Source: Ochotona curzoniae
Taxonomy: Eukaryota; Chordata; Mammalia; Lagomorpha; Ochotonidae
Direction: 5' to 3'
Length of the DNA: 64,000 nucleotides
NCBI RefSeq assembly: GCF_017591425.1
Contig: NW_024465801.1
Location: 1-64,000, forward strand
The notes under the pieces were generated by a model, which saw only the letters and a program-made list of their open reading frames with translations, did no database searches and had not been told where the DNA came from. How positions within the stretch are numbered: the first letter of the stretch is position 1; each line of letters begins with the position of its first letter. Below, in pieces: positions 11,680-21,664 of the stretch. The translations under genes were made by a program, and so were the position numbers.

Positions 11680-11965
11680 TGTCGCTGCATTCAGACCAAA
11701 GATGGACTCCCAGTGAAACAGTTGAAAATATTCTGACAGTAGGAAGGTGGATTCTCTGACTTTGTCCATGCCCGAAATGCCAGAAAACACTTTAATAACA
11801 AAATGATGGGGCTATGACTGTTCATGAAGGACCAACCATTGTAATATTACAGGAGAAATCAATAGAGAAGAAGGGATTTTGGGGAAGGTGATGGAAATCC
11901 CAGAGCCTATGAACATTTATCATAAGATAATCTACTTCACAGATTCACATCCATCCTGTGGGAAA
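11680..11965 (+). mobile_element. Old L1 3' UTR fragment
   Basis: The ordered blocks CTCTGACTTTGTCCATGCC, GAAGGACCAACCATTGTAAT and AATCCCAGAGCCTATGAAC match the 3' UTR seen at 14534-14735 and, more distantly, the full-length L1s. There is no ORF. Confidence 0.6.
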
Positions 11966-13325
11966 ATGTCATGTGACAGACAATTCTAGATGTGTAATTG
12001 AAGCCCTGACTTACAGTAAGGTGACTGAGGTAAGTGATCAAATATCTAACCAGTTCCACAAATAACACCGAGAAGGCCACTAATCCAAAGACTACATGTG
12101 AAAAAGGATACTGCTAGAATGTTAGATTCTACTTCCAAGCTCAGGAAGAAAGAGCTGGGGACCTCTTACTCCAGGAACTAGCAGCCTGAGTACAAAGGCG
12201 CACAGATACAAATGCTATGAGGAGGTTTATTTTCTCAGGGTTTCTTCTTCATTGCAATGTCAGGGACAAGAGTGAGAGCATGAGCAAAGTGCTGGGAAAG
12301 ATTGAAGGTCAAGCAGGGGAAGAAACTGAGTGCCACACAAGAAAAATAATGTTGAGTTGGCTGGACATTGAACCGATTGTTGAGGACTTTCAGTTTACTT
12401 GCAAAATTAGCATTTTTGAGGTCCCACAAATTCCTTAGGAAAGGGTCCATGGGGGTAAAATTCCTGGAGAAGAAGGGGCCCAGTATCAGAATAGTGTACA
12501 TTTATTAAATTAGTTCTTTGTGTTGCATGGTCTACATTAATTTCATTAGGAGACCTATCTCCCTCTTCTGTCCTTCAGACACTTTTTCAGGGTTATCTTA
12601 TTCAGAGCTGATGTTTTATGCATATGGACGCTTTCCTTTGTTAGAAAATCTTAACAGAGGATGGAGAAAAAGCTCAAATCTATCCATATCAGTGACTTTT
12701 GTTATTGTTGCTGCAAAGGACTCGCCTGCCTTTTCTTAAGATTCGCCGTAGGCTCAGTAAAATCTCTGCTATCTTCACAACCGAGAAGATATAAAAGTGC
12801 TATATGAAATTGTGTCAGCTATAAAGTAAATAAATGACTTTATTACACTGAAATGTAAGCAAGCATCAACACAAAAGCCCTGAGCAACACAAGAAGGCAC
12901 CTTCTATTAATAAATGGGAGCTTGATGACACCCTCCCTATGACCTCAAAGGTCCAAGCACGTTTGAATGGGTAGCTTACATGGCAGCAGAAAGCATGGTG
13001 GCCTGTCTCTGCCCTTACTCTGTGTATTGTTGGCATTTGCGCATGTCCACAGTACACAAGGCCAAGGCAGGGGGCAGCATCTCTCTTCAGCTGGTGGATC
13101 AGTTTCAAGAGAATCAGGATTTTCATTTTTGTTAACCTGTCTATACCTGGTCAGAGAACATCTATTAGTTTAGATCATTTGTGATTAATTTCTTCAGTGT
13201 GTTATGGTTCTCAGGACTCATATACTCTTTTCTACATTTATATTTAGGTAATAATCCTTTTATTGATTGAAAACTTGATTTATATTTATTTCAGTACCCA
13301 TGTAATATGTTCTTTAAAAATCTAT
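11966..13325. other. Unique sequence, no gene seen
   Basis: Mixed-composition DNA. Frames of 68-88 codons at 12217-13173 show no homology that I recognise, no conserved spacing and no splice context that would support a gene. Confidence 0.5.
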
Positions 13326-13652
13326 GGGCCCGGCGCGGTGGTGCAGTGGTTAAGGTCCTCGCCTTGCACGCCCTGGATCCCATATGGGCTCCAGTTCTAT
13401 CCCGGTAGCCCCGCTTCCCTTCCAGCTCCCTGCCTGTGGCCCAGGAAAGCAGTCGAGGACGGCCCAAAGCTTTGGGACCCTGCACCCGCGTGGGAGACCC
13501 AGAAGAGGCTCCTGGCTTCGGACCGGCATAGTATCGGCCATTGCGCTCACTTGGGGAGTGAATCATCGGACCGAAGATCTTCCTCTCTGTCTCTCCTCCT
13601 CTCTGTATATCCGCCTTTCCAATAAAAAATAAAACTTTTTAAAAAATTAAAA
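13326..13652 (+). mobile_element. C-SINE, full length, little diverged
   Basis: Complete head (GGGCCCGGCGCGGTGGTGCA, containing the A-box-like region), B-box-like ...GTTCTATCCCGG, central body, CT-rich end and AATAAAA tail. High CpG retention suggests a young insertion. The target duplication is not clear in the A-rich tail. Open frames of 66-120 codons on both strands are shadows. Confidence 0.93.
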
Positions 13653-13829
13653 AAGAAATTTATAAGAACACCTTAATATTAAATTAAAATATTAAATTAA
13701 AATATAAGGTGCATTTCCATAAGCTTTCGAAGATACCACAAATAAGAAACATTACATCCCATATATTTGTCTTGGGTCTGGTTTCTTTGGTTATGCAAAT
13801 TTTCCAATTTAAGACACAGTTTGTTTTTT

Positions 13830-14100
13830 AATCCAGTCTAGTAATCTAGAACGTTTGATTGACCTTAAGCCATTTACATTCAGAGTTTAATATGTATGGG
13901 TGGTACTTTGGTCCTGTCATTTTAGGAATGGATTGTTCATTGGTTTAGTCTTGTCTTTTTATTGGGGTGTTCTTCCCATTTGCCTTTGGTTTTGTTTGAT
14001 GCTATTCCTCTTCTCTGTCAAGAGAACATCTTAAAATATCATTTGTAAGGCATGTTTGGAAGAGGCAAATTCTTTTAACTTTTCTTTACTATGTGTTGTT
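13830..14100 (-). mobile_element. Old L1 fragment (ORF1/ORF2 junction region)
   Basis: TGACCTTAAGCCATTTACAT followed by CAGAGTTTAATATG parallels the start of ORF2 and the spacer in the full-length copies (TGAATTTAGACCATTTGTG...GAGAGTTAAAATTGAG). Downstream text resembles the 3' part of ORF1. It is strongly diverged. Confidence 0.55.
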
Positions 14101-14345
14101 ATTTTCTTTTTTCTCTCTGATGTTGATTTTGTTTTGTGGTTTTTAATTTAAGGGGATGTATGGTAGCTGTGAAATGGAGACTGTCATATCTAGCAACATG
14201 TATTCTAAATTCATGTCATTGTAAATTTCTATTTTTCTTTCTGTTGTTGATTTTGGATTATGACTTTTCATTTGAGGGGATGTAGTGTAGCTGTGAAATG
14301 GAGACTAACATCCAGATGTGAGGATCCAGTGTGGTATGCATTTCT
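14101..14345. repeat. Tandem duplication with 124-bp period
   Basis: Two diverged copies share GTTGATTTTG (14122 and 14246) and AGCTGTGAAATGGAGACT (14165 and 14289). Both anchors are exactly 124 bp apart. The intervening text (TTTAAGGGGATGTA versus TTTGAGGGGATGTA) also aligns. It lies inside an old L1-derived stretch. Confidence 0.8.
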
Positions 14346-14411
14346 GTTTCCAGACAAACATTTACTTATAATAAAACTGTTTACTATATCTTTTTTTTTT
14401 TTACTGCAATA

Positions 14412-14518
14412 AAAAATATGGAATGCTTCACAAATTTGCATGTCATCCTTACACAAGGGCCATGTTAATCTTCTCTGTATCATTCCAATTTTAGTATATG
14501 TGCTGCCAAAGTGAGCAC
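14412..14518 (-). pseudogene. U6 snRNA retropseudogene
   Basis: The minus strand reads a full 107-nt U6 spliceosomal RNA: 5' GTGCTCACTTTGGCAGCACA, the ATACTAAAATTGGAA block, GATACAGAGAAGATTA, and a 3' end CATATTTT. There are scattered changes from the functional gene (CpG decay at GCTCGCTTCGG and near the 3' stem-loop). It is followed on the minus strand by ATTGCAGT and then a run of A. Direct repeats ACTGTTTACTATATCTT flank it at 14376-14392 and 14517-14533. That is L1-mediated retrotransposition, so it is not a transcribed gene copy with its own PSE/TATA promoter. Confidence 0.95.
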
Positions 14519-14533
14519 TGTTTACTATATCTT

Positions 14534-14735
14534 CACAATAGGATGCTGGACTCTGTCATTGTCCATGCCCACAAAGATGAACATATAACTGAGTATGAAG
14601 AACTAAACTTTAGTAATGATATAGAGGAACTACGTTGGGGGGAATTGGAGCAGGGATGAGGGAAATACCAGGAGCCTATGGAACTGCATCATAAAATGAA
14701 AATAATAATAATAAGATGTAAAAAAAAATTAAAAT
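14534..14735 (+). mobile_element. Old L1 3' UTR and A-rich tail
   Basis: CTGTCATTGTCCATGCCCAC, then the AGGGAAATACCAGGAGCCTA and TGGAACTGCATCATAAAATG blocks, and an A-rich tail. This matches the end of lagomorph L1 3' UTRs. The following 14736-15243 is AT-rich with a short CT run near 14945 and no gene. Confidence 0.65.
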
Positions 14736-15243
14736 AAAAATAAATAAATTAACTAATAATAGACACATTTTGTTCCTCCTAAATCTGACAGATTTTTCTA
14801 TGGGTCACTTTTCTATGGGTCATCAGAGTCTTTTTAAATTCATATTTATTTATTTATTTTTAATTTTGTCTAGTTTTTAACAAATTTAATGTAACTTGTA
14901 GATCCAATTCTAAGACACTTCCTTCTTCCTCTTCTTCCTTATCCTCCTCTCTCTCTCTGCATCTTTAATTTTTGAATTTTGAAATAGCATTTTAAGTTTA
15001 TATTGCAGTAAAAAGACTTAATACATCATGGAACAAGAATTTCAATAGATAAGCTTATCGTAGAGTACTTGGAAGGCAAACAGCTGTAAATAATAATTGA
15101 ATGGACCGTTAAATCATAATTTCACACAACTTCAAGTAATCACAGATCATTAAAATTTTAGTAGCATGATATGCTTAACCACCATTTTGACAGACATAAT
15201 GGAGTTTTACAAAACTTTATTTGCAGCAGTACTAACTCATCTA

Positions 15244-15354
15244 TTTTTCCTTTTTCCTCCCCTGTTTCTCCTTCCATTTCTTTCCTTTCCTTCCTCTTTT
15301 CATTTTTTCTCTTTCTTTTCCCCTCCTTCCTTCTTTCTTTCTTTCTTTCTTTTC

Positions 15355-15416
<62 letters not shown>

Positions 15417-15510
15417 CTTTCTTTTCCTTTCTTTCTTTTTTTCTTTCATTTTTCCTTCTTTCCTTCCTTCCTTTTTTTTTCTTTCTTCTTTCAATTTTTC
15501 AATTTTTCCG
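15244..15510. repeat. Polypyrimidine tract with (CTTT)n core
   Basis: About 265 bp almost purely C and T on the plus strand. Its core, about 15326-15415, is a near-perfect tetranucleotide CTTT array. Frames of 118-141 codons through it (Phe/Leu/Ser-rich, or Lys/Glu/Arg-rich on the other strand) are repeat artefacts. Confidence 0.95.
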
Positions 15511-15890
15511 GATCCATTTTACTGCAAATGGTAGAACTTCATCTGTATTGTTTTATTGTGCATATATATATATATATAATATTTGCTATCAATTAATGGC
15601 AAAGAAGAGATGAACTTTCCAATTATAATTGCTGTTGTCTACATTTATCAGTTTTATTAATTTTTTTCTCACACTCAAATCACGGCTGTGCTGAGTGCAA
15701 ATATATTTGGGACTATTATTTTTTCAATTGTTTCTTTTAGTAACTGTCCATAGTTGACATTTAAGACAATACACATTTTATATAGTTATTAATGTATTTG
15801 TTATAAAATCTTTCAGTTCTGCTATTACATATATTCCTGACCTTTCTACTTTAATTTTGTTGACCTCCTGAGGTTGCTTACATATTTCTT
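15511..15890. other. AT-rich unique sequence with short (AT)n
   Basis: Contains an (AT)n run at about 15561-15579. No gene or clear repeat otherwise. Confidence 0.55.
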
Positions 15891-16217
15891 TTTTTTTTAA
15901 ATATTTATTTTTATTATTTTTTCATTGGAAAGGCGGATATACAGAGAGGAGAGACAGAGAAGAAGATCTTCCGTCCGATGATTCATTCCCCAAGTGAGCG
16001 CAATGGTTCACTATGCCGGTCCGAAGCCAGGAGCCTCTTCTGGGTCTCCCACGTGGGTGCAGGTTCCCAAAGCTTTGGGCCGTCCTCGACTGCTTTCCTG
16101 GGCCACAGGCAGGGAGCTGGAAGGGAAGCGGGGCTGCCAGGATAGAACTGGCGCCCATATGGGATCCAGGGCGTGCAAGGCGAGGACCTTAACCACTTGC
16201 GCAACTGCGCCGGGCCC
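15891..16217 (-). mobile_element. C-SINE, full length, young
   Basis: Complete reverse-orientation element ending in ...GCGCAACTGCGCCGGGCCC. It is flanked by a perfect 16-bp target duplication, TGCTTACATATTTCTT, at 15875-15890 and 16218-16233. CpGs are retained. Confidence 0.96.
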
Positions 16218-16233
16218 TGCTTACATATTTCTT

Positions 16234-16719
16234 AGGATACAATTTAAACTATCATTGATTTTTTCTGCTTTATCTCTGTGTTGCATTTTAATTGCTTTTT
16301 AAAAGAACACACACACACACAAATCTCCTGATGTCAGCATTTAGGGGTTCAAGTGAAATATAGAAATTTACCTTACATTATAAGATCTTTTCTTGTTTAG
16401 ATAGTCAGAATTAAACTTATTGAATTTTGATTAAAAAAAACTCACACATTGGCTTATAAAATTATTGGCATTTAGTAAAATGCAAGAAATGAAATCAAAA
16501 TTTTGAAACAAAGCCTTCCTGGAAGATGTTAATGCCAACACACACAAGTTTGAAGACATATTTGTTTCAGCATTACTTATGAATTTTTAAATTTTATTTT
16601 TAAAGTGTTTATGATATAAAGAGAACAGATACCATGTATTTATTATCTACAATGTTTTTTTTTTCCAGGAGTAAAATTTATTAGAAAAAAAATCTGTGTC
16701 TGTGAATGTGTTTTCTTCA
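16234..16719. other. AT-rich unique sequence with short (AC)n
   Basis: (AC)n at about 16304-16320. Otherwise no frame above 60 codons, no RNA gene and no recognised repeat. Confidence 0.5.
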
Positions 16720-16925
16720 TACACAGCAATAAGCACATCCTCCTGTATCTTCCTTACTATTTTAGCTCCATGTTATATCTTAAATAACTTTATTGAGATA
16801 GAAATCACATATCATAGAACTCATCCATGTAAAGTGTATGATTCTTTAAAAGCTTTTTTTATTAATCACCATCACCATGAACATTAGGACATTTTTGTCA
16901 CCTCAAAAGAACCCTTAACCCCCTT
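16720..16925 (-). mobile_element. Ancient mammalian interspersed repeat fragment (L1M-like 3' region)
   Basis: TTTATTGAGATAGAAATCAC followed by CATCACCATGAACATTAGGA and TTTTTGTCACCTCAAAAGAA is a widespread eutherian repeat text. I associate it with old L1 3' ends, but the subfamily and orientation are uncertain. Confidence 0.5.
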
Positions 16926-16959
16926 TGTGGAAACTTGCCATTTTATCTTACACCCCAGT

Positions 16960-18783
16960 CTTTTTTTTTTTCTTCTTTTTTTTTATTATTATTTTTTATT
17001 TTAACAATCTTTACATATTTAATTGGGGTAAACAAAAAAGGTTCAAGGCCTAAAGGGGGACACAGAGGAAGAAACCCCACCCAGTTTCCCACCCACCCTA
17101 AGTCCCGGATGTGGGGCATGCTCCGAGACACTCGATCGAGCAGTTCCAATAGTTCACCATTCATGGGTTGCTGCCAGTCTCGCCACCCTAAGCACGTTGT
17201 GGTCATTGAAGAGTCCATCTATTGACACAGTCCCTTCTAAAGCCTCCATTTGCCCAGTTTTTTGCTGCCAACAGATAGCTGAGGTTGCTGCTTAACTTGC
17301 TTTGTCCATTCTTGGCTAGGACTCTGAGTCTGGTGTCTCGACTGGGGAGATCCCCAAAGAAATCTTGAGGTATTCCCAGTCCAGATTCCTGCGTGTTCTA
17401 GCAAGCATAGGGCTCAGCACAGTCCATTGCCCCTATCAGCCGGTGGTTGCAGTCGCTGGGTCAGTTCTGTCTCCACCCGTGTCCTCTTGTATTCCGGCCT
17501 AGTTCCGCCCTGGACATACTTGGCCCTCGCACGCACCAGTAGGAGCTGCAGCCCAGTCAGGGCGGCCCACAGTAACCCCAATCAGGCCCACCTCCTACCC
17601 TGTCTTGCCAATATGTATGGCATACTAGTCCAGTCTTTCCCAAATACCCTTCTGTTCATATACTTGCCAACGGGTGTTGCAACCTACTTCCATCCAACCA
17701 TCTCATCCAACCAGCCCTAACAGATGTTGTTGGGTGTCTGTCTAGCCACCCCAGCCCCTGACCTAGTTCCCATGCCCTCTTGTGGAAGGTGATGACCCAA
17801 GAGGGAAGAGCCCACTATTTCCCTCCCAGGTCGCTCCCATTCCAGTTGTACCCTCTCGAGTTGGCCCTGTGATTCAACTCGACATGTCTAACCCTTTGTA
17901 TCAGCTTCCGCCAGCTGATGCTACGACCAAGCCCCAACAACCCTCACCTACTCTGATTGTAGCTTGCACCAATGGGAATAGTCAGCCCAGCCTGGCTTTT
18001 ACCCAGTCTGGTCCACATGAGGTGCGCAGGTGCTGTGTCCCTGCCTGGTCTGGTCTACCCCCTACCCAGCTCACGCTCCTCAGTGTAAGTTGCTGTTCAG
18101 CTAGGGAACCACCCCTTATTCCCCTGTCAGCTCTGCCTCCTCCCTTCCTGGTTCTCACGTGTGCTGGTTGGGTGCTGCGGCTGCATCCGGCTCAGGCTAC
18201 CACACCGTGGCATTCCAAACTGTGTGTTGCTCTTGTCACAACCGGACCTGATTCGACCCACACTCTGTTCTGGCGTTCAGATTTACCAGTGGATGACATG
18301 AGCAGATTCAGCCTGGTCCGCCCCCAGACCCATGCCAAATGCATGCCAGTGGGACACTTTCCACGACCTCTTGGCTGTTACCTTCCATGTTTCTTGCGCT
18401 GACCTGCAGGGTCTGTGTCCTGCCAGAGGAGTTGCCCGGGCTCCTCCATCAGAACCCCTCCATGTGCCAGGTTTCATGCATACCAGTGGGTCCATGTGCC
18501 AGTTCGCCTCCTGTCCTAGCAGGAACAGTGGCCTTTCCTAACTGGCCATCATCCCATTCTGGTTCTTGCTGTATGGTGTTTCAGCCCAGCCATGGTCGTC
18601 CACACCCCCATATAGCTCTTATATGGCTCAGTTGGGGTTGGGACCTAGCCTAGTCTGTCCCACATCTACCCTGGTACTCCAAAGCGCCAGAAAGTGTTGC
18701 GGTCTGGCCTGGCCCGGTACGTCTTTTTCCAGTCCACACTTGTGCCAAGGGAGATGACGATTGTATCCAGACCCGACCGCATT
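16960..18783 (-). mobile_element. Unclassified ~1.8 kb dispersed element with ~57-bp internal repeats (copy V1)
   Basis: The left end is a T-rich run (16962-17010), read as the A-tail of a minus-strand element, followed by ~450 bp of unique text (ACCCAGTTTCCCACCCACCC, GGGGCATGCTCCGAGACACT). The rest is a GC-richer array of degenerate 55-60 bp units around a CCAGTGGGAGCTGCAGCCCAG-like core. It ends beyond CCACACTTGTGCCA at about 18731-18745. The same order recurs at 18850-21040 and, inverted, at 50670-52490. The distance between the GCATGCTCC and ACACTTGTGCC anchors is ~1626 bp here and ~1619 bp in the inverted copy, so it is a defined dispersed unit. No ORF is conserved. I cannot name the family; alternatives are an LTR-derived or older L1-derived composite. 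Confidence 0.7.
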
Positions 18784-18820
18784 ATTTCTAAGGGATTAAC
18801 ATTGCTAATCCCTTAGAAAT
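18784..18820. repeat. Perfect 15-bp inverted repeat, 7-nt loop
   Basis: Left arm ATTTCTAAGGGATTA (18784-18798), loop ACATTGC, right arm TAATCCCTTAGAAAT (18806-18820). It sits exactly between the two tandem V elements. A T-run terminator is absent, so it is not an obvious RNA gene. Confidence 0.9.
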
Positions 18821-18849
18821 GCTTCCCCATCTCCATGCTTAGTTCTTCA

Positions 18850-21040
18850 TTTGTTCTTATTTTAGTTTTTCCACTTTATTTATTTATTTATTTCTGTATC
18901 TAGGGTAAGGGAAGAAATAAAGGGAGAAGCTCCACCCAGTCTCCCACCCATCCCAGGTCCCCAACCCAGGGCATGCTCCAAGGGTCTAGCTCAAGTGGTT
19001 TTGATCTTTCAACATTTCTGAATTGCTGCCAATCCTGCCATTCTAAGCATGATCAAATCTCTTGAGAATCCACTAGCTGACATAGTTCATCTTAGAGTCT
19101 CCATTTTCTTAGATTTTCACTGCCAACACATGGCTGGGATAGATGATAAATTTGTTCTCTGTCCTCTGTTTTGGTAATGGGTATCCTCTGCAGGTTCCTA
19201 TGGTATGCCATATCCTCCATGTGCATCTGGATATGCCGTCCACTGCTCTGTCTAAGTCGTTAAAAAGGCTCAGCTCTGACACATTCATTCCATGGTCAGA
19301 CCAGGGAATCTGCACTTCTCTGTATGGTTGTGGTTCTGAGTCCAGTGATTCAGTTGGAGAATCTCCAAAGAAACCTCATCTGAGGTGATCCCAGAGTTGA
19401 TTCTTGTGTGTGCTTCCCAATACAGGGTCCAACACAGTTCATTGCCCTATCAGCTTTTGCATATGCCAGTGGTTGCAATTGCTACATCAGTTCTGTTTCC
19501 AGCCTGTCTTCCACATGAACCAATGGGTGTTGCAGTCCAGTCTGATTCTGCCCAGCACATGCTTGGCCCTCACAGAAACCAGTGGGAGCTGCAGCCTAGT
19601 GGGGGCAACTCCCAATAGCCCCCACTAGGCCTGCCTCCCACCCTGGTTCTTGTGCTTGCCAGTATGTACGGCAGACTGGTCCAATCTGTTCCACACATCC
19701 CATTCAGCTCTCATGTCAGTAGGCATTGATGCCTAGCTCAACCCAGCCAGCCTGACTATCCAGCCCACACACATGTTGGTAGGTGCCGTTCTGTCTAGCC
19801 ACCTCTGCTCTAGTCCTGGTTTTCATGCTCTCCAGTGGGACTGATAACACAAGATGGAGGTGCCCACTATTTCCCTCCTGAGCCCACTTCCATTCCCAGA
19901 ACATGAACTCTCCAGGTGGTTCTGCATTTTAACTGGACAGAATTAGCCCCCTTTGCCGGCACCTGCAGCTGATGCTGCGGCAAAGCCCAACCAACCCTTA
20001 ACCACTCTGATTTATGCTTGCACCAGTAGGAACAATCAGCCAAGCCTGGCTTTTCCCCATTCTAGGTCACATGAAGCCCACCGGAGCTGTAGCCCTGCCT
20101 AGTCTGGTCTGCCCGAATCCAAACTCATGCTTTCCAGTGGGAGTGATAGTCCAGCAGGGGAACCCTCCACATTCCCCCTACAGCTTTGCTCCCTCCCTCC
20201 CTGGTTCTCAGGTATGCCAGTTGGGCACTGCAGCCCAGTGTGGCATGCCCCCCTTGAGTGGCATTTACCAGTGCAAGCTGTAGCTTCGCCCAGCCTGGCT
20301 CACCCACAATTCCAGCTGACACCGGTGAGGGTTACAGCCTAGCACAGCTCAGCACGCACCCAATCCCAGCTGTAATGTATACTGGTATGTGTTGCAACAA
20401 AACCTGGCCTGACTCACACTCTGTTCTGGTGCTCAGGTTCACCAGAAGGTGTTGTGAACTGGGTCATCCTGGTCCACCCCTGACCTATGCCAAATGTATG
20501 CCAGTAGGTACCGTTCCCTGCCTGGTCTGGCCTGCTCCCTGTCATGGTAATTGTTCTCACCTGCAGGGACTGTGTCCTGCCAGAAAAGTTTCCCAAGCTC
20601 CTCCATCAGAGCCTCTCCCAATACTAGATCTCATGCATAGCAGTGGGTCCATGGGCCAGGCCTACTTAATCCACCTCCTGTCCTGGTAGGAACAATGGCC
20701 TTTACTGACTGGCCTTCAGCTCATTCCATTTCTTACTCTTGGACATTTCAGCCCAGCCAAAGCTCATCTATACCCAGAAACAGCTCACATATGGCTCCCT
20801 AGGGGCAGAGACCTAGACTAACCCATCCTACATCAACCCTGGTCCTCCAGAGCACCAAATGGTGCTGGAGTCTAGCCTGGCTTGGTATGTCCAGTCCCAG
20901 TCCACACTTGTGCCAATGGAGACTGCAGCCATATTCAGACAAGAATGCAGCCCACACTCTGGACCCCACACTCATCAGTGGGAATCACAACCCAGGGGAA
21001 CAAGCCTGCTCATGAACTAAGAGGACACCTTGTTTTTCTT
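18850..21040 (-). mobile_element. Unclassified dispersed element with ~57-bp internal repeats (copy V2, long form)
   Basis: Aligns in order with V1: CACCCAGTCTCCCACCCATC, AGGGCATGCTCCAAG (about 18968), then successive units beginning CCAGTGGG/CCAATGGG near 19519, 19580, 20132, 20213, 20269, 20323 and 20382, and TCCACACTTGTGCCA (about 20901). Anchor spacing is ~1937 bp, about 300 more than V1. Part of the excess is a ~160-bp block (about 19170-19330, with CATATCCTCCATGTGCATCT) that V1 and V3 lack and V4 has. A low-complexity ATTT run lies at 18877-18892. No conserved ORF. Confidence 0.7.
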
Positions 21041-21329
21041 TTAATTTTTACAAGAACATTTTGTTCAACACAATTTAAAATCACAGGCTTAAAGCTCTGC
21101 TGAATAAAGAATTCAAAGTAGGAAGACCACTGCTCCTCAGAAGTAGAGAAAAGCTCAGTAAACAAGAATCAAATCTTTAGATCTCAATTTTACTCACAAA
21201 GATTATATTGTTGGTCTTTATTTATTAGCAACAAATCAAGAAAAAATGATGTTTGTCTCTCATTTGTGTGTGGGGGTGGGGCAGGGAGGTGTGTCTGGCT
21301 TATTTCACTAAGAAAATTAATAACCTCCA

Positions 21330-21659
21330 GGGTCCGGTGTCGTGGCCTACCCGCTAAAGTCCTCACCTTGAACACACCGAGATCCCATATGGGCGCCAGT
21401 TCTAATCCCAGCAGCTCCACTTCCCATCCAGCTCCCTGCTTGTGGACTGGGAGAGCAATCAAGGATGGCCCAAAGCCTTGGGACCCTGCACCTGTGTGGG
21501 AGACCTGGAGGAAATTCCTGGCTTCTGGTTTCAGATCGGCACAGCACTGGCCATTGTGCTCTCTTGGGGAGTGAATCATTGGAGGAAGATCTTCCTCTCT
21601 GTCTCTCCTCCTCTCTGTGTATCTGACTTTGAAATAAAATAAATCTTTAAAAAAATAAA
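21330..21659 (+). mobile_element. C-SINE, full length
   Basis: Head GGGTCCGGTGTCGTGGCCTA, CCCATATGGGCGCC box, AGCTCCACTTCCCATCCAGC, CT-rich end, and AATAAAATAAATCTTT tail. The possible target repeat (AATAACCTCCAG / AAATGATCTCTAG) is imperfect. Confidence 0.93.
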
Positions 21660-21664
21660 TGATC

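Noticed and set aside
13263..13632. Overlapping frames of 66-120 codons on both strands
   Set aside because: They are shadow frames through a C-SINE. The same peptides (APCLWPGKAV, GSSNPGSSTSHPAPC types) recur in every other C-SINE of the window.
14411..14520. Functional U6 snRNA gene
   Set aside because: There is an A-tail and target duplications instead of a PSE/TATA promoter upstream, and several substitutions in conserved U6 positions.
15166..15596. Two plus-strand frames of 122 and 141 codons rich in Phe, Leu and Ser, and a Lys/Glu-rich frame opposite
   Set aside because: They are direct translations of the (CTTT)n polypyrimidine tract; no non-repetitive coding sequence supports them.
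17427..18653. Frames of 97-206 codons in the V1 element, and similar ones in V2 and V3
   Set aside because: The equivalent frames are not kept between V1, V2 and V3. Proline-rich text results from the GC-rich repeat units.
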